The notes beneath the pieces are model-generated. The model did no database searches. It was not told the origin of the DNA and was given only the letters and a program-made list of their open reading frames with translations. This document shows positions 1-12,300 of a DNA stretch of 64,000 bases, one piece after another. The stretch spans positions 1-64,000 of the forward strand of contig JAMASW010000031.1 in assembly GCA_030522415.1 (NCBI GenBank), written 5' to 3'. Position numbers and translations under genes: made by a program. The stretch is from Channallabes apus. Lineage: Eukaryota; Chordata; Actinopteri; Siluriformes; Clariidae. The number at the start of each line of letters is the position of its first letter. The first letter of the stretch is position 1.

Positions 1-337
1 TTTAAAGTATTAATATCACTATCAGACAACTAACTTTACTATTGCTTGATATCAGATCAAAATGAAAATTAGTGTGTTCATTTTCTAGTGGGAAGTGCAT
101 TTTAACAAATGAACGTAGTAGCGATAAACTGAGGTTTTGTTGAGGCGGAATGTTTTATCAATTTATCTGGCAACCCTTGAGCAGGAAGAAGGAAGAGGAA
201 GGTTAAGATAGAACCGACTGAGATAGTAACAGCTTTCCCTGAAAACTAATGGCCGTAGCTTAGCGTTTCGGTTTGTTTTGATAACAGACTTATTTTTACA
301 AGACTGCTTGTTTATATTTCATACACAGAACACGAGC
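1..337 (+). other. RILPL2 upstream region and 5' UTR
   Basis: Sequence before the RILPL2 start codon. It must include the proximal promoter and 5' UTR. I see no TATA box at a usual distance and no CpG-rich block, and the transcription start cannot be placed from sequence alone. No other gene is visible here. Confidence 0.4.
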
Positions 338-631
338 ATGGGAGATTTGCACGACGAGTCAGCGGTTCCTGTCTTCGAGAAACACCCGCTGGAACTTGGG
401 GTTGAAGATGTTTATGACATTTCATACATCATTGGCAAAGACTTATTAAAACTAAACAAAGGTGGTCAGGACGTCTCAGATTTGCAATTCAAAATTGTCC
501 GAGTTTTGGAAATGTTTGAAATAATGGTAAGCAAGCATAACCTGTCACTGGAAGAGCTTAGAATGGAGCGGGACAGTCTGAGAGGGGAACTGGATCGAGT
601 TGTTGCGGGTTCGCATGAAAACGGCGACAGT
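338..631 (+). CDS. RILPL2: RILPL2 coding exon 1 (RH1 domain)
   Basis: Starts at the ATG of MGDLHDESAV and codes 98 whole codons. It ends at GACAGT just before the donor GTGAGT at 632, so the phase is 0. It carries the RH1 homology region typical of RILP-family proteins. The open frame runs on into the intron to a TAA at about 644, which is not coding. Confidence 0.9.
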
Positions 632-3306
632 GTGAGTGCTCTTTAACCTCATTGTCGAGTTCCTGATTCATAATGTACTGTATGTTGATTAACAACAGTA
701 ATAGTACTAATACTAAGTAACATGAGCGTTGCAAATTACGCCTACGTGAACTAAACGGTCACGCAATTCATGTCTTCCACACACATCGGCCACCTGAAGC
801 AGAGTGAGAGAGAACTTAACAGCGCTAACCCGAACCAGTCAATAACTCCGTCTTCATCTCTATTTATTCCCGTCTTCTCACTGCCGTGCAGACTACTAAC
901 ATTCTGTTGACACTTTGTAAACTGTGCCTATTATGTCGGAGCGTAACTTCACGCCATTAAGAATCCTGGACATTAAACCGATAAATTGTTGGTCGCGTCT
1001 TAGATTGAGCTGTATTGCTAAAGTGATACAAATTAATTATAATTGTCTTTAATGGAGCTAAGATTAAATTTAATGGTGCTAAAGGGTCTAAAATCGCCTT
1101 TTTTTTCTAAAACAGTCATGTCATTAAGTGATTAAAACTAATAATTTACCATACTTTAGATGTGATGATTTGCCGCTTCTCTTGTCCTACTCTACTCTAC
1201 AATATTCCTCTTTTGAAGAAATCAACAATTTTGAATGAGTACAGTTAAATTGTTAACAGATATAAATGAGCTACATGATCTAAGATTCAATTATGCCTCT
1301 TGGAACAGATAACTGGGACTGACAAGCTGGTAATAGATTTGAAGGACCCAAATCGTCCACGATTCACAATGCAGGAGTTAAAGGAGGTTCTGCAGGAGAG
1401 GAACCAACTTAAAGCACAGCTACTGGTGGCCCAAGAAGAGCTGCAACTCTATAAAAGGTATGACGCTACCCCACAATAAGTTTCTACAAAAAAAAAACTC
1501 TTTATATCAAAGTCAACTTTTTTTTCAACGTAATTTTAAAATCCCCACTTTTATGACTATTTTTAAATACCCACTTTTTTTTTTGTTCTTTAACGCAAAG
1601 ACACACTGTCACAGAATACCAAACTAGCAGGTGGCAGTATAACCTTAACTGTAAAGCCTTCTTTTATTCAGATGCCTAAATAAATATCATGCTCTGATGT
1701 CAAACATAGGAGATATTTTGTACACAATCGATGCCCCCATATAAAAATGTTAATAACCTTGATATGTCAGACAATATTTAAATTGCATATGAAATCAAAA
1801 GTACTTATATGATTGCGAGCAAGATGACTTGACCAGGGGGAAATTCACTCTACTTTTTGGATTAGAAAAACAAAGAATGAAATAATAAGCATGTCAAGTT
1901 GAATGTCACAGGAAATGTATAACCATTTTATTAACAAGTTATACTACTGTATATATAAATAACTTTGCCTATGAAATCTGACATGTTTAATATTGTCATA
2001 ATCAGTAAATAAAAATCATATCATGTATTCAATATTCACTGAATTATATTCACCCATGGAGAAACTGAAACCTTCACATTCTTGTTTTATAAATGATTTT
2101 TTAAATATTCTTTACAATTTCATAACACATTCCCTTTGCCAAGCCACATTTCAATTCCTAGTCTTGTGAACACATTGCTCATTTCTCTCTCTATCTCCTT
2201 CTCTCCATATAGTGCTGATAAGTAATTGCACATTCCTGATAATTCTGTATGTATTTTCAAACTTTAATTTTAATATTGCCCCAAGATATCAAGAGTGAAA
2301 GTCAAGAACAGATGAAAAAAAAAAAAAAAGTAATTGATATGTATCAGTTTGGAAGGGTTACAACTCCATTTCTAAGGCTTTGAGACTCCAACGAACCACG
2401 GTTAGAGCCATTATCCACATATGGAGAAAACTTGAAGTAGTTGTAGACCTTCCCAGGAGTGGGCGGCCTACTAAAATTACTCTAAGAGCACAAGGACAGC
2501 TCATTCAGGAGCTAATCAAAGAATCCAGAGCATCATTTACATTTACTGCAGGCCTCACTTACATCAGTTAAGGTCAGTATTCATGATTCAACAATGAGAG
2601 AGCCTGGGCGGGAGGTGTTAGGGCGCGAGCAGAGGTGGAAAGTAACGAATTACATTTACTCGCGTTACTGTAATTGAGTAGCTTTTTTTTGTGTGTATTT
2701 CTACTTTTTAAAGTAGTTTTTAAAATCTGTAATTTAACTTTTACTTAAGTACGTTTTGTTTGAAGTATTGTAATTCGCTACATTTTAAATCATATTCGCT
2801 ACTGAGTAAAAAAAATAAATGAATGAATATGATAAAATAATAAAAATATTATGTTTTGTATAAATGCTCCGTTGCGCCGTGTGTGTGTATCATGTCCTGG
2901 TCGCGCGCCGCTCCAGACTCCACTCCAGGTTTTCTGACATCGGCATCTCCCTGACCTTCCACACGGTCGCTTCCGCCTTGAGTGACGTCATCGACTAGCG
3001 CAACCATATATAAACCGGGGAGTGACGCAGGAAAGAGGTTGTGATTTTGGCGTTTTGATATTTGGTTGTGTATTCCGGTTTTGACTTTTTGCCTCCAATT
3101 GACTTTGATTATTGCTTTGTCCCTTTGGTTTGGTAGGTCTTTGTATATATTTGTAGATAATTTCATTGTTTTTGGTTTAGGGAGTCCGGGAAGGTAACCG
3201 TATTTTTTTTTTTTTTTTTTGCAGGTAATCTAGCTACTAAATATAAATACCATTTTGTTTATTATTTTGGCCTGGGTCCACCCTGAATCTGATCCTCTTC
3301 CTCCTG

Positions 3307-3345
<39 letters not shown>

Positions 3346-6300
3346 GTATATGCAAAGCTCATTATTTCATCAGTTAATGATTGGATCTAGTTCTTTCTGC
3401 CATATACCACCATTTCCATACAGTTTAAAATAGAACCGTGAACCATTCTTTTGCTGTTTGACCCTAGACTGGGACGTAACACCATATTTAAGTGACCACT
3501 TTGATTTTCAAGCACAACAAAGCCAACAGCTTTATTTTGCAAAGGTGTTCCTTCAGTTAAAAACAACTAGTTTGAGATTTATATCTGCAAACTTTTTTTA
3601 ACTACGCTAGAATGCCTCATCCTACCCCCGCTGTTAAAAAAATAAAAAAGTAACTCGGTAACTTTTACTCTGAGTAAAACTTTTACTCTTTTTAATGAGC
3701 TACTTTTTACTTTTACTTGAGTAGATTTTTATAATGGTAACTTTACTTGTACTTAAGTAAAATTTCACTGAAGTAACAGTACTTGTACTTGAGTACAAAA
3801 TTTTATTACTCTTTCCACCTCTGGGCGTGAGTGTGTGGAGTAGACAGATGTTAACACAGTTCCCCTTCGCGATATTATTAATTTATTATTATATTCTAGA
3901 TACTTTTCTTATTCTTCTTAGGCTTTGATGCCTTCAAGGTAAAATTTCAGTTTAACCTTTCAAGCTGACTTGGAGACTCGAGACACTCAAGAGCAAGCTG
4001 TCAGTGACGGCGAAACGCTGTTTCAACTTATTAAATGTTCTGACCTGACCAATGCTAACAAATAACTGCAAGCTAAAGTTTATGACTTCAAAAGCTTGCT
4101 GCAGAAACATCAAAATTGTAGGCATACCAGAAGTAGAAGACGGCGGCAAATCCACAGAATTGACTCCAAGTTGATTTCTAAATTGTTCTCAGCGGAACAC
4201 TTTCCAAAGCCGGCTCAGAGCGCAAATCCGCACACAATCATGGTACGTATTCGCCATGATCAACAGAAAGAACTGATCATTGGCCTCGGCAGACAACATT
4301 CTCTGGAATACAACTGGATCTTTCCTGACTATACAAATGAGGTACTAAGACAGTGTTGTACTTTTTCATGCTGCGGGTCTTTCAAGACGCAGATGTCGAA
4401 CACAGCCTACGCTACCTGGCTAAACTTCCCATCCATCACCCGAACGGAGCACCCACCTCCTTTCAGATCCAAAAGAGGCAAACGATTTGTGGAAGCAAAT
4501 TATTCTTGTACAGACATTGACAAATAATTGTCTTATTCTTGGCAAGTAAGAACTGGTTGTGCCAAGTAAATCTTTGTTAAACTAGCTTTATACTTATGTT
4601 TCATAATCTACAGCCTCATAATTTGTGTACATCACTAAAGGACATCAGCATCTTTTCACATTGTTTTGTATCAATATGATAATTGTTCTCTGTCAACCTG
4701 TAATGTATATTACACTCTCATTATGCTCAGTTCCAGTACTTTATGTTGGTATGTGTATAATTTCTCTTATCTCCCTGGGGAGGTTCTGTTTAATATAGTT
4801 TTTGCAGCTACTGTTCTTAAGTATTTTTGTAGCAGTCACACAGCAGATTCTTCTGTTCTACCATGGTACAACCATTTGTTATTGTGGTCTTTGTCAGAGT
4901 TTTTATTTGTATTTTCCTTCCTTCTTTAGTTGCATAACGATGCCAGATTGTCACCATCATTCTCATTGTAAGCATGCACTGGATGTAGTTTCTTGTCTTG
5001 TTCTCTTTTAATTGCACAGGTCTCAACAGGATGTCAGGGTGGGTAGTTGTTATCTCACTCTGGTTTCCTGGAACGTCCAGGGGATTGGGTCATGATATCA
5101 AGAGGGGCAAGGTGTTAAATCTGCTTCCCAATGACACGAAAACAAACATTATAACTAGGAAAACTGGACTTTATTTGTGTTTTTGTCTATTACTCAGAAT
5201 GGTCTATCATTCCACAGAAGAGACTACCTAAAAATCTGTATGAGGCCTGTCTGTCTCTTAGTGATAAAAGGGAAAGAAGACAGTGACCCTGCCAGTTATA
5301 GGCCAATAGCTCTTTAAAATGTTGAGAGAAACGTTATTACAAAGTTGCTGGCAAACAGATTAAGTAAACATCTCCCATCTATTATTCACCCTGATCAGAT
5401 TGGGTTAATCCCAGCAAGGTTTTCTTCTTTTTTTATGTAAGATGTATTCTTAATATATGCGCTTCATGGCAAGACTAATCAAGCAGCTATTATATCCTTA
5501 GATGCGCAGAAGGCTTTAGATCAAACAGGATGGCCATACAGTAAATGCTCGAGTCGTTGCAGTGTTTTGGCGTTGGTGAATTATTCTTCTCTTCAGTCCA
5601 TGTGCTCGATTTTAAACAATGGTGACAAGTCCCCTTACATTGTTCGGTTCAACAAGCCTGCCATCTTTCCCCTGCTCTTTTTGCTATTGCATGGAACCTC
5701 TTGCTTTAAAAATCAAAGGTCACCTTATTATCGAAGGCCTAACAGTGGGAGCCATTGAGACATTAATTAGCATTTCGTTGTAAGACGTTTTAAGCATTTT
5801 ACTGCATAGGTCACCTTATTATCGAAGGCCTAACAGTGGGAGCCATTGAGACATTAATTAGCATTTCGTTGTAAGACGTTTTAAGCATTTTACTGCATAT
5901 TGTGTATAACTGTGTATGTGAAAAATAAAATTTGAATTTGAATTTAGCCTATATGCTGATGTACTGTTATGTCTGCAAAATGTAGAAAAATGTACCTATT
6001 TAGTTGTAATCGATCAATTAATTTAGTTGATTGTCAGGTTACACCATTAATTGTACAACAAGTGATTTCATGCTACTGTCGGTAATTTATAGCCCAGATT
6101 TCCTCAAACATATATCATTTAGGATAGTCAGCAATCCAATCACTTACCTAGGCTTAAAAATTAAAAATTAATATATATTTATAATTTATGTCTTTATACT
6201 TCATTCTGTCGCGAACTAACCCCGGATGATCAGAAGACTTAGCGATTAGCCGTTAGCCCTTTGTAGCGTGGACGGTAAACCCAAACGAGGAAGCAAGCGA

Positions 6301-9300
6301 GTAGGCAGGATAACCACGCAAATTAGTTTAAGGACTTTCACAGAAGGGGAGCAACGGAAAAACACACATTTAACCCGCGTCCTATAAACACACACTCGAA
6401 TCAGAAAGTAAACAATCTGGACCGACATGGAGAACTCAGTGACTAAGCTGTATGCAATGGTTTGTTTACTCCTCTTATACTTCCGGGTTCGCGCCCGCAT
6501 TACTTCCGGGTCCTAGTGCCGGTCGCGGAGAGAGTGTGTGTGTGTGCGCTTGTGTGTGTGTGACAAATAGTATTTTTTTATTTAATTTTTGTTTAATAAT
6601 ATTTATTTTTATAAAAAAAAAACAGGCAAGCCAAGGAGAATATTTTGTTTAAAAGATGCTCTTGTTTTAAGACACTATTGATGAGTGTATGGTTACATGT
6701 AAAGTCATGTTTGAAAGTAATTCATATTGTGTTGGCAGGTTTATAGTAACAGCAACTTCCTTGACATATAGTTTCTTTTTAGCCTGAATTATATTTAATT
6801 ACATCAGACGAATATCTATTACCTGTTTATTTTAGTATGATCATTACATATAAATAAATAATAAAAAAATAGGCAATAATAATAAAAAAATGCATTTCTC
6901 TAGAGAAATGTTATATCGCAAGAAATATCGTTATCGCAGTATTCAACAACAATATCGCATATTTTCCTAATATCGTGCAGCCCTAGTTTGGAGTTTATAT
7001 CAAGGTTAAAGCACAATATAGATTGATGAGAAATTATCCCTTTATCTATGATTGGCCATATCAACTCTATTCAAATGGTGGCCCTTCACAAATTTCTTTC
7101 TGTGTAAAAATTTACCTTTTTACATCTGAAAAAAAAAATTGTAAAATTAACCTCAAGAGAATTATATAAATAAATAAAATGTTATATTACCAGATTATTA
7201 CTGAGGGGTATTATGGCGCTTTTCCACTGCATAGTGGAAATATTCTTTTCCACTGCATAGTGGAATTATTATTAACGGCACGGTTCAGTACAGCTCACCT
7301 TTGGGGGGTTTTCCACTGGGAACAGTACCTGTACTACCTCAGCCGAGGTTCCAAGCACGCCGAACCGTTACCAAAACGTGACGTGTAAACTCTGCTGGTC
7401 ACTGATTGGCCGGAGAAAATCGTCATTACTGCATCACTGAACTTGCGACACGAGACACAACAGAACCGCTATATTTAGAACAGCCAGCGAAGGATCGGAC
7501 GCACCTTTTTGTATTAACCAAAAATTTTCTTTGGCTGCCATCATCCTCTTTTGAAACAAACTCCTTCGTCTTGCTGTTAAAAACATCCACATGCCGAGAA
7601 TGAAGAACACCATTACGTCGATATGCGCCATTGTTGCGTGTTTGTTTGTGGCGCGTTTACGAAGATGTCACGGCAGTAGAGGCGGCGCAACTATAACGAC
7701 ACGTGAATAATCCCGCCCACTCTAAAGCGGTACTAAACCGCAGTGGAAGCGCAAACCGAACTGAGCCGAACCAAAGTGAGCTGTACTGAACCGTGCTGTG
7801 CCATACTCTGCAGTGGAAAAGCGCCATTAGAACATATCTCTTTTGTATATATACAGTACTGTACAAAAGTCTTAGGAACTATATTTTGTACTGTACCAAT
7901 TTTGTTATATATGTTTATCATGTCTGCACCACGTCACGTTGACCAAAGCGCAAAAGAAAATGCTTTTTGGAAAATCACAGACATTCGCATTCGGATGGGA
8001 TTAGATTTCTCACAGGACCGCCGAGTTTGCTGAAAAACAGTAGGTAATTTGCTCTGGAATTTTTACAGAGGTCGTGTGAGAGAAAGACAGACATGGCAGA
8101 TTCGGACGGGATTAAAATCACAAAGTACGTCTGTGAAACAGAAATTTCTCTAACGACCCCCTGTAAAACTAGTCCCGTCCGAATCGGGCTTTAGACTACA
8201 TTAGGCCCACAGTTAAACAACAGAACTACAGAAACGTAAATTAGCTGGTTACCAAGACATGTGCAGGATTTGTTACACAACAAAACGTACACAAATATGT
8301 ATTTTGAAGAAAATACAATCGTCAATTATTAATCATACTTACAGGTAGAAGTTCAGAGGAGCAAGCCGGTCCAAATAAACTGGGCACTGATCCATCTTTT
8401 AACACCAAGCGTTTGAAGAATCCCGCGTTATACTCCCAAAGATTCAAAAAGCAGTCATCAGTAAAATGACGCGTACACAACACAAGATTGGGATTGTACT
8501 GCTGAGGTGTGAGGTGGTAAATTTTAGCCACTCATTCTTTGTATGTTCTTCTTTCGGAAGGGCATATATAACAAATTTACTTTCACAGCGCAGGATACAG
8601 CGTCTTCTTGACATGATATAACGTTAATCCCCGTGGAAATGGTACTGTTTGTGGGCGGGCAAGTTGTTTGCAACGTAGAACATGGGCAGGCAAGTTGTTC
8701 ATGACGTAGAACGTGGACGGGCAAGTTGTTTGCGACGTAGAACGTGGGCGGACATTATGCAAGTATGTTACATAGTGACATGGATCAGTAACAGAGTAAA
8801 AATAGATTTGCTAACGACTCTTTTAGGCGAATGTGAGCCGACTCTTTTTTTTTAATAGACAAAAATTTCATTTATCGTGCACTGTCAGCGTCACAGATAG
8901 TGCAGATTGTTTATGTTCACATACTGTGTTCACATGACACACTGCATGAAAGATCATATTTGAAAAAGCATAATAGGACCTCTTTATAGTACAGTGCAAA
9001 ATCCTTGGGCACATGCAAAAATATGGCATAAGCAAAATATGCTTTTGAAAACATTTCTGCATAAAAGAAACTTCAATAAAGAGTAATAAAACAGTCGATA
9101 TTTGGAGGGAAAACTCATGGCTTAAAATTAGGAGTTTTAGACACAGATTTTGCAGTTTTATAAGAAAACAGCTGATGAGTTTTACTGAGCATGCTGGAGA
9201 ATATGAGTTCTTTGTTAAATTGGTACAGCATATAATATGGTGCCAAAGACTTTTGCACAGAACTGTATACACACAGGGGTTGGACAATGAAACTGAAACA

Positions 9301-12300
9301 CCGGCCAATTTAGTGTTGGAGGTTTCATGGCTAAATTTGACCAGCCTGGTGGTCTTCATTGATTGCTTTTACTGTTGGAATGTGCAGAGTGTGAAGGTTT
9401 AATTAGCAGAGTAATAGCACAGTTTTGCTTAAAATATTGCAATGTACACAACATTATGGTTGACCTATGAGAGTTCAAAAGAGGACAAATTGTTGGTACG
9501 CGTCTCGCTGGTGCATCTGTGACCAAGACAGCAAATCTTTGTGATGTATCAAGAGCCACGGTATCCGGATATCCTGGATTGTATCCAAAAAACATAAGAC
9601 CAAAACTGAACAACAGAATTAAGAGAATTGGTCTGGGTCACTGCAGACCTGCTCACAGAGACAATTGTAAGGAGAGGTCTTTTGCGGAAGGCCAGCACGG
9701 GCTCGTCCTTCTGCTGATCCCTTTTCACGAAGAAACCTTAGCAAATTCAAGGACACTTGGCACTCGACCTTAACTTTGTCGAGAGCAGCGCGATCAACAC
9801 GTGGCGGAGTGCAAGGAGGATCCTCGCTGTCACACTGTCCATGCTATCCATGCTGTCACTATGGTTACGCTTGCAGTTGCGCTTAGCTAGGGGGAAGGCA
9901 TGGAAAGGAGTAAGTTTAGATAAGAGACATGAGCAAGCTACAAATACTGAAGAACTAAAAGTTTTAACAGGAGATGCTCACCGATGGTCTGTCTCTTGAG
10001 TGTCTGATGACATAGGCCGAGAAACGGGGACTGTATGAAAACATTAAGCACCTCCCAACTATTTTTAGTTAACGAAGACAGTTAAAGGATAATAGCAATA
10101 TAAAATGAGGGAAAAGGATTATAATGGGAAATTTATAAAAACTACATACGCCATCTAGTGACAGGAACAATAATGTAATAACAGGATGGCAGAAGAGTTT
10201 GATTATAATGGGGAAAAGTTCAAAAGTAAGAAAAAAGAGAAAAATCTACGGAGGAGACAGTTGAGTTCCCCCCTCAACCAATAGCATAAAAAGTGTATGC
10301 ATTGTATTGATTTTTCTGCAGGAAAAGAGTAATGTTTGTCTTTTTGTCCTTATTGCTAGGGCAGATCTTACACCTCTTTCTTTTAGAATCAGTTGGCCTC
10401 AGTGGGGTTGTCGCTGTGGCTGTGCTGGTTGATGTTGAGGCTGGGCTGGCTAAGTCCAGTGGCTAAGGGCAGTGGTTGCTCAGTCGGTTAAGGCTGTGGG
10501 TTACTGGGTTAAAATCGGAAGGTCGGGGGTTCGACCCCAGCATCGCCAAGTTGCCACTGTTGAGCCCTTGAGCAAGGCCCTTAACCCTATCTGCTCCAGG
10601 GGTGCTGTAAGCTGGCTGACCTTGCACTCTGACCCCAGTTTCCTAATTGGGATATGCTAAGAAGAAATTTCGCTGCGCTGTAAAAAGTATGTGTGACAAA
10701 TAATTGAATATTATTTTTCTTCTTCTTCTAAGGAGGATGCTCTTTGTGTTGCCATGGCATGAACAGAGTGCTAAGTGAGCTCTGTAGCTGTCTGACGAAG
10801 GCTGTGTCAGCTGGGACTCTGGGCACTCATTCCCTTTGTTCAATGTACACACTGACAAGGGAACTTCCTAGCTCCTCAGGAAACATTATTGTTTTGGTTA
10901 CTTTCTACCCTAAGGGGATATAGGTCCACAACACAAATGCATTGTATGCAGACACATCTAGGATGTTATAAAAGGCAACCACTGACCATTTCTTAATCGT
11001 TCACTGGCAAGTGTAGATGGCAGTCAACTTGTCTGGGTTGTCCACTTCTCCTTTGTTTATAGTCCAGGATACTTATGGGTTTTTTTTGTCACTTCCTGAT
11101 TACACAGCCGCATCTTTGTGAAAAGTGGACATAAGTATCACACTTGGACAATATGAAATAACAGTGGTAGTGTCTGTAAAAGACTATTTTGAAAAAATTA
11201 AGCTTCTTGTTCAAGGTCATAACTGGTTAAAAAAAAAAAAATTGTCACATGTGATATTGTGACCCTACAGTCCAACAGTCATATCGAAGACTGCATGTTT
11301 TCCTTGTTTTTTTTTTTCAGAGATTCCACTTGCAGGTACACTGGTACTCTGCAAGTTACCAACTTTAAACTTGATTGGTCTTATTTTGTTCAGGTAAGGA
11401 GACAAACAGGCAAAGAGAGAAGCTCTAACTAGAAGCTCGCAACCCTAACTAGAGCTCACAGGGTTGGGAGAGAAGCTGCCTGTCAGTGGTGACACTGTTA
11501 GTGAGCTGACAGTGTGTTTATGATTTTAGTTTGGACCTGTGGCCTACAGAAAAGGAGAAATCTTGTATGGAGAGGAACCAGCGCGTTTTACAGTGGTTGG
11601 TGTTCTTAGCTTTTGCCAATTACTGTAGAGACGCAAGTGCCGTCCGGAAGCACGAAGGTGGATATTTCATTTAACCAGTGAAAGTCATTATATTACGTTC
11701 CACAAAAGTGAAAGGTCCTTGCCAGCGGGTTAGGAACTTGCAGGTGGCCCTGTAGAGGAGCAGCAGCACACAATTGCCCCCATTCAACTAGCTTATGGCG
11801 TTTCACGGACCACAAACAGGACATGCAGGATTATCTGGTGCCAGTTGCTGCAGCTTTCATCCACCACTCTTTGCAATTTTAATGCCTGGTTAAATATTTT
11901 CACAAGGCCACCCATTTGTACGTATGTTTGGCCATCTTACAACAAACTGTATGTTACAAACAAAAGTGATGGTTGTTGACTTAAGGATGACTAATCTCCA
12001 CTGAACATCAATGGCTCCTCTGTGGAGATAACCAACAGCAGCTTTTGTGGGGCGATTCACGTATGGTCAGGGATGACATCGGGAGAGGGCGTATAGGAGG
12101 GATGGACAGGAGAGGGTGTATAGGAGTGTTGTGGAGGGTTTTGTGACCTGGTAAAGGTCAAATCAGCTCCAGCTGACATCTCTAAGAGCACATGGTGATT
12201 TGTCAGATTAGGTCCACACTACTACCAGTCACCATTGAGGTGGTGAGAATGTATAAATATCTAGAGTTACCTCTAAAGGACAAACTGGACTGGTCAGCAA

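Larger units (their letters stand above)
5035..6170 (+). pseudogene. L1-type LINE ORF2 relic (endonuclease and reverse transcriptase pieces)
   Basis: The endonuclease start reads about SWNVQGIGHDIKRGKVLNLL (5063-5125). After a large deletion come RT blocks ASYRPIAL, LLANRLSKHLPSIIHPDQIG (5290-5405), AAIISLDAQKAL (about 5490) and a frameshifted SLYADDVLLCLQN (5943-5985), the catalytic YADD region. ITYLGLKI (about 6145) follows. Many stops and indels; not functional. A foreign LINE 3' tail with a 91-bp tandem duplication interrupts it at about 5774-5940. Confidence 0.75.
7854..9265. mobile_element. Tc1/mariner-type MITE with TA flanks, carrying a THAP relic
   Basis: Left end CAGTACTGTACAAAAGTCTT and right end AAGACTTTTGCACAGAACTG are imperfect inverted repeats extending about 60 bp (both share TGTACCAATTT), flanked by TA. 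A second, inner copy of the left end at about 8987 suggests either a smaller 279-bp MITE (8987-9265) beside a solo end, or an internal duplication. The interior holds a THAP-domain relic and a 31-bp minisatellite. Confidence 0.55.

Noticed and set aside
278..337. N-terminal extension of RILPL2 from the first codon of the long frame
   Set aside because: The extension begins at TTG and has no similarity to the family. The ATG at 338 gives the expected start.
4096..4527. Stand-alone basic protein gene
   Set aside because: Its readable part (IMVRIRHDQQKE, FPDYTNEV) is L1 ORF1, and the rest is frameshifted LINE sequence.
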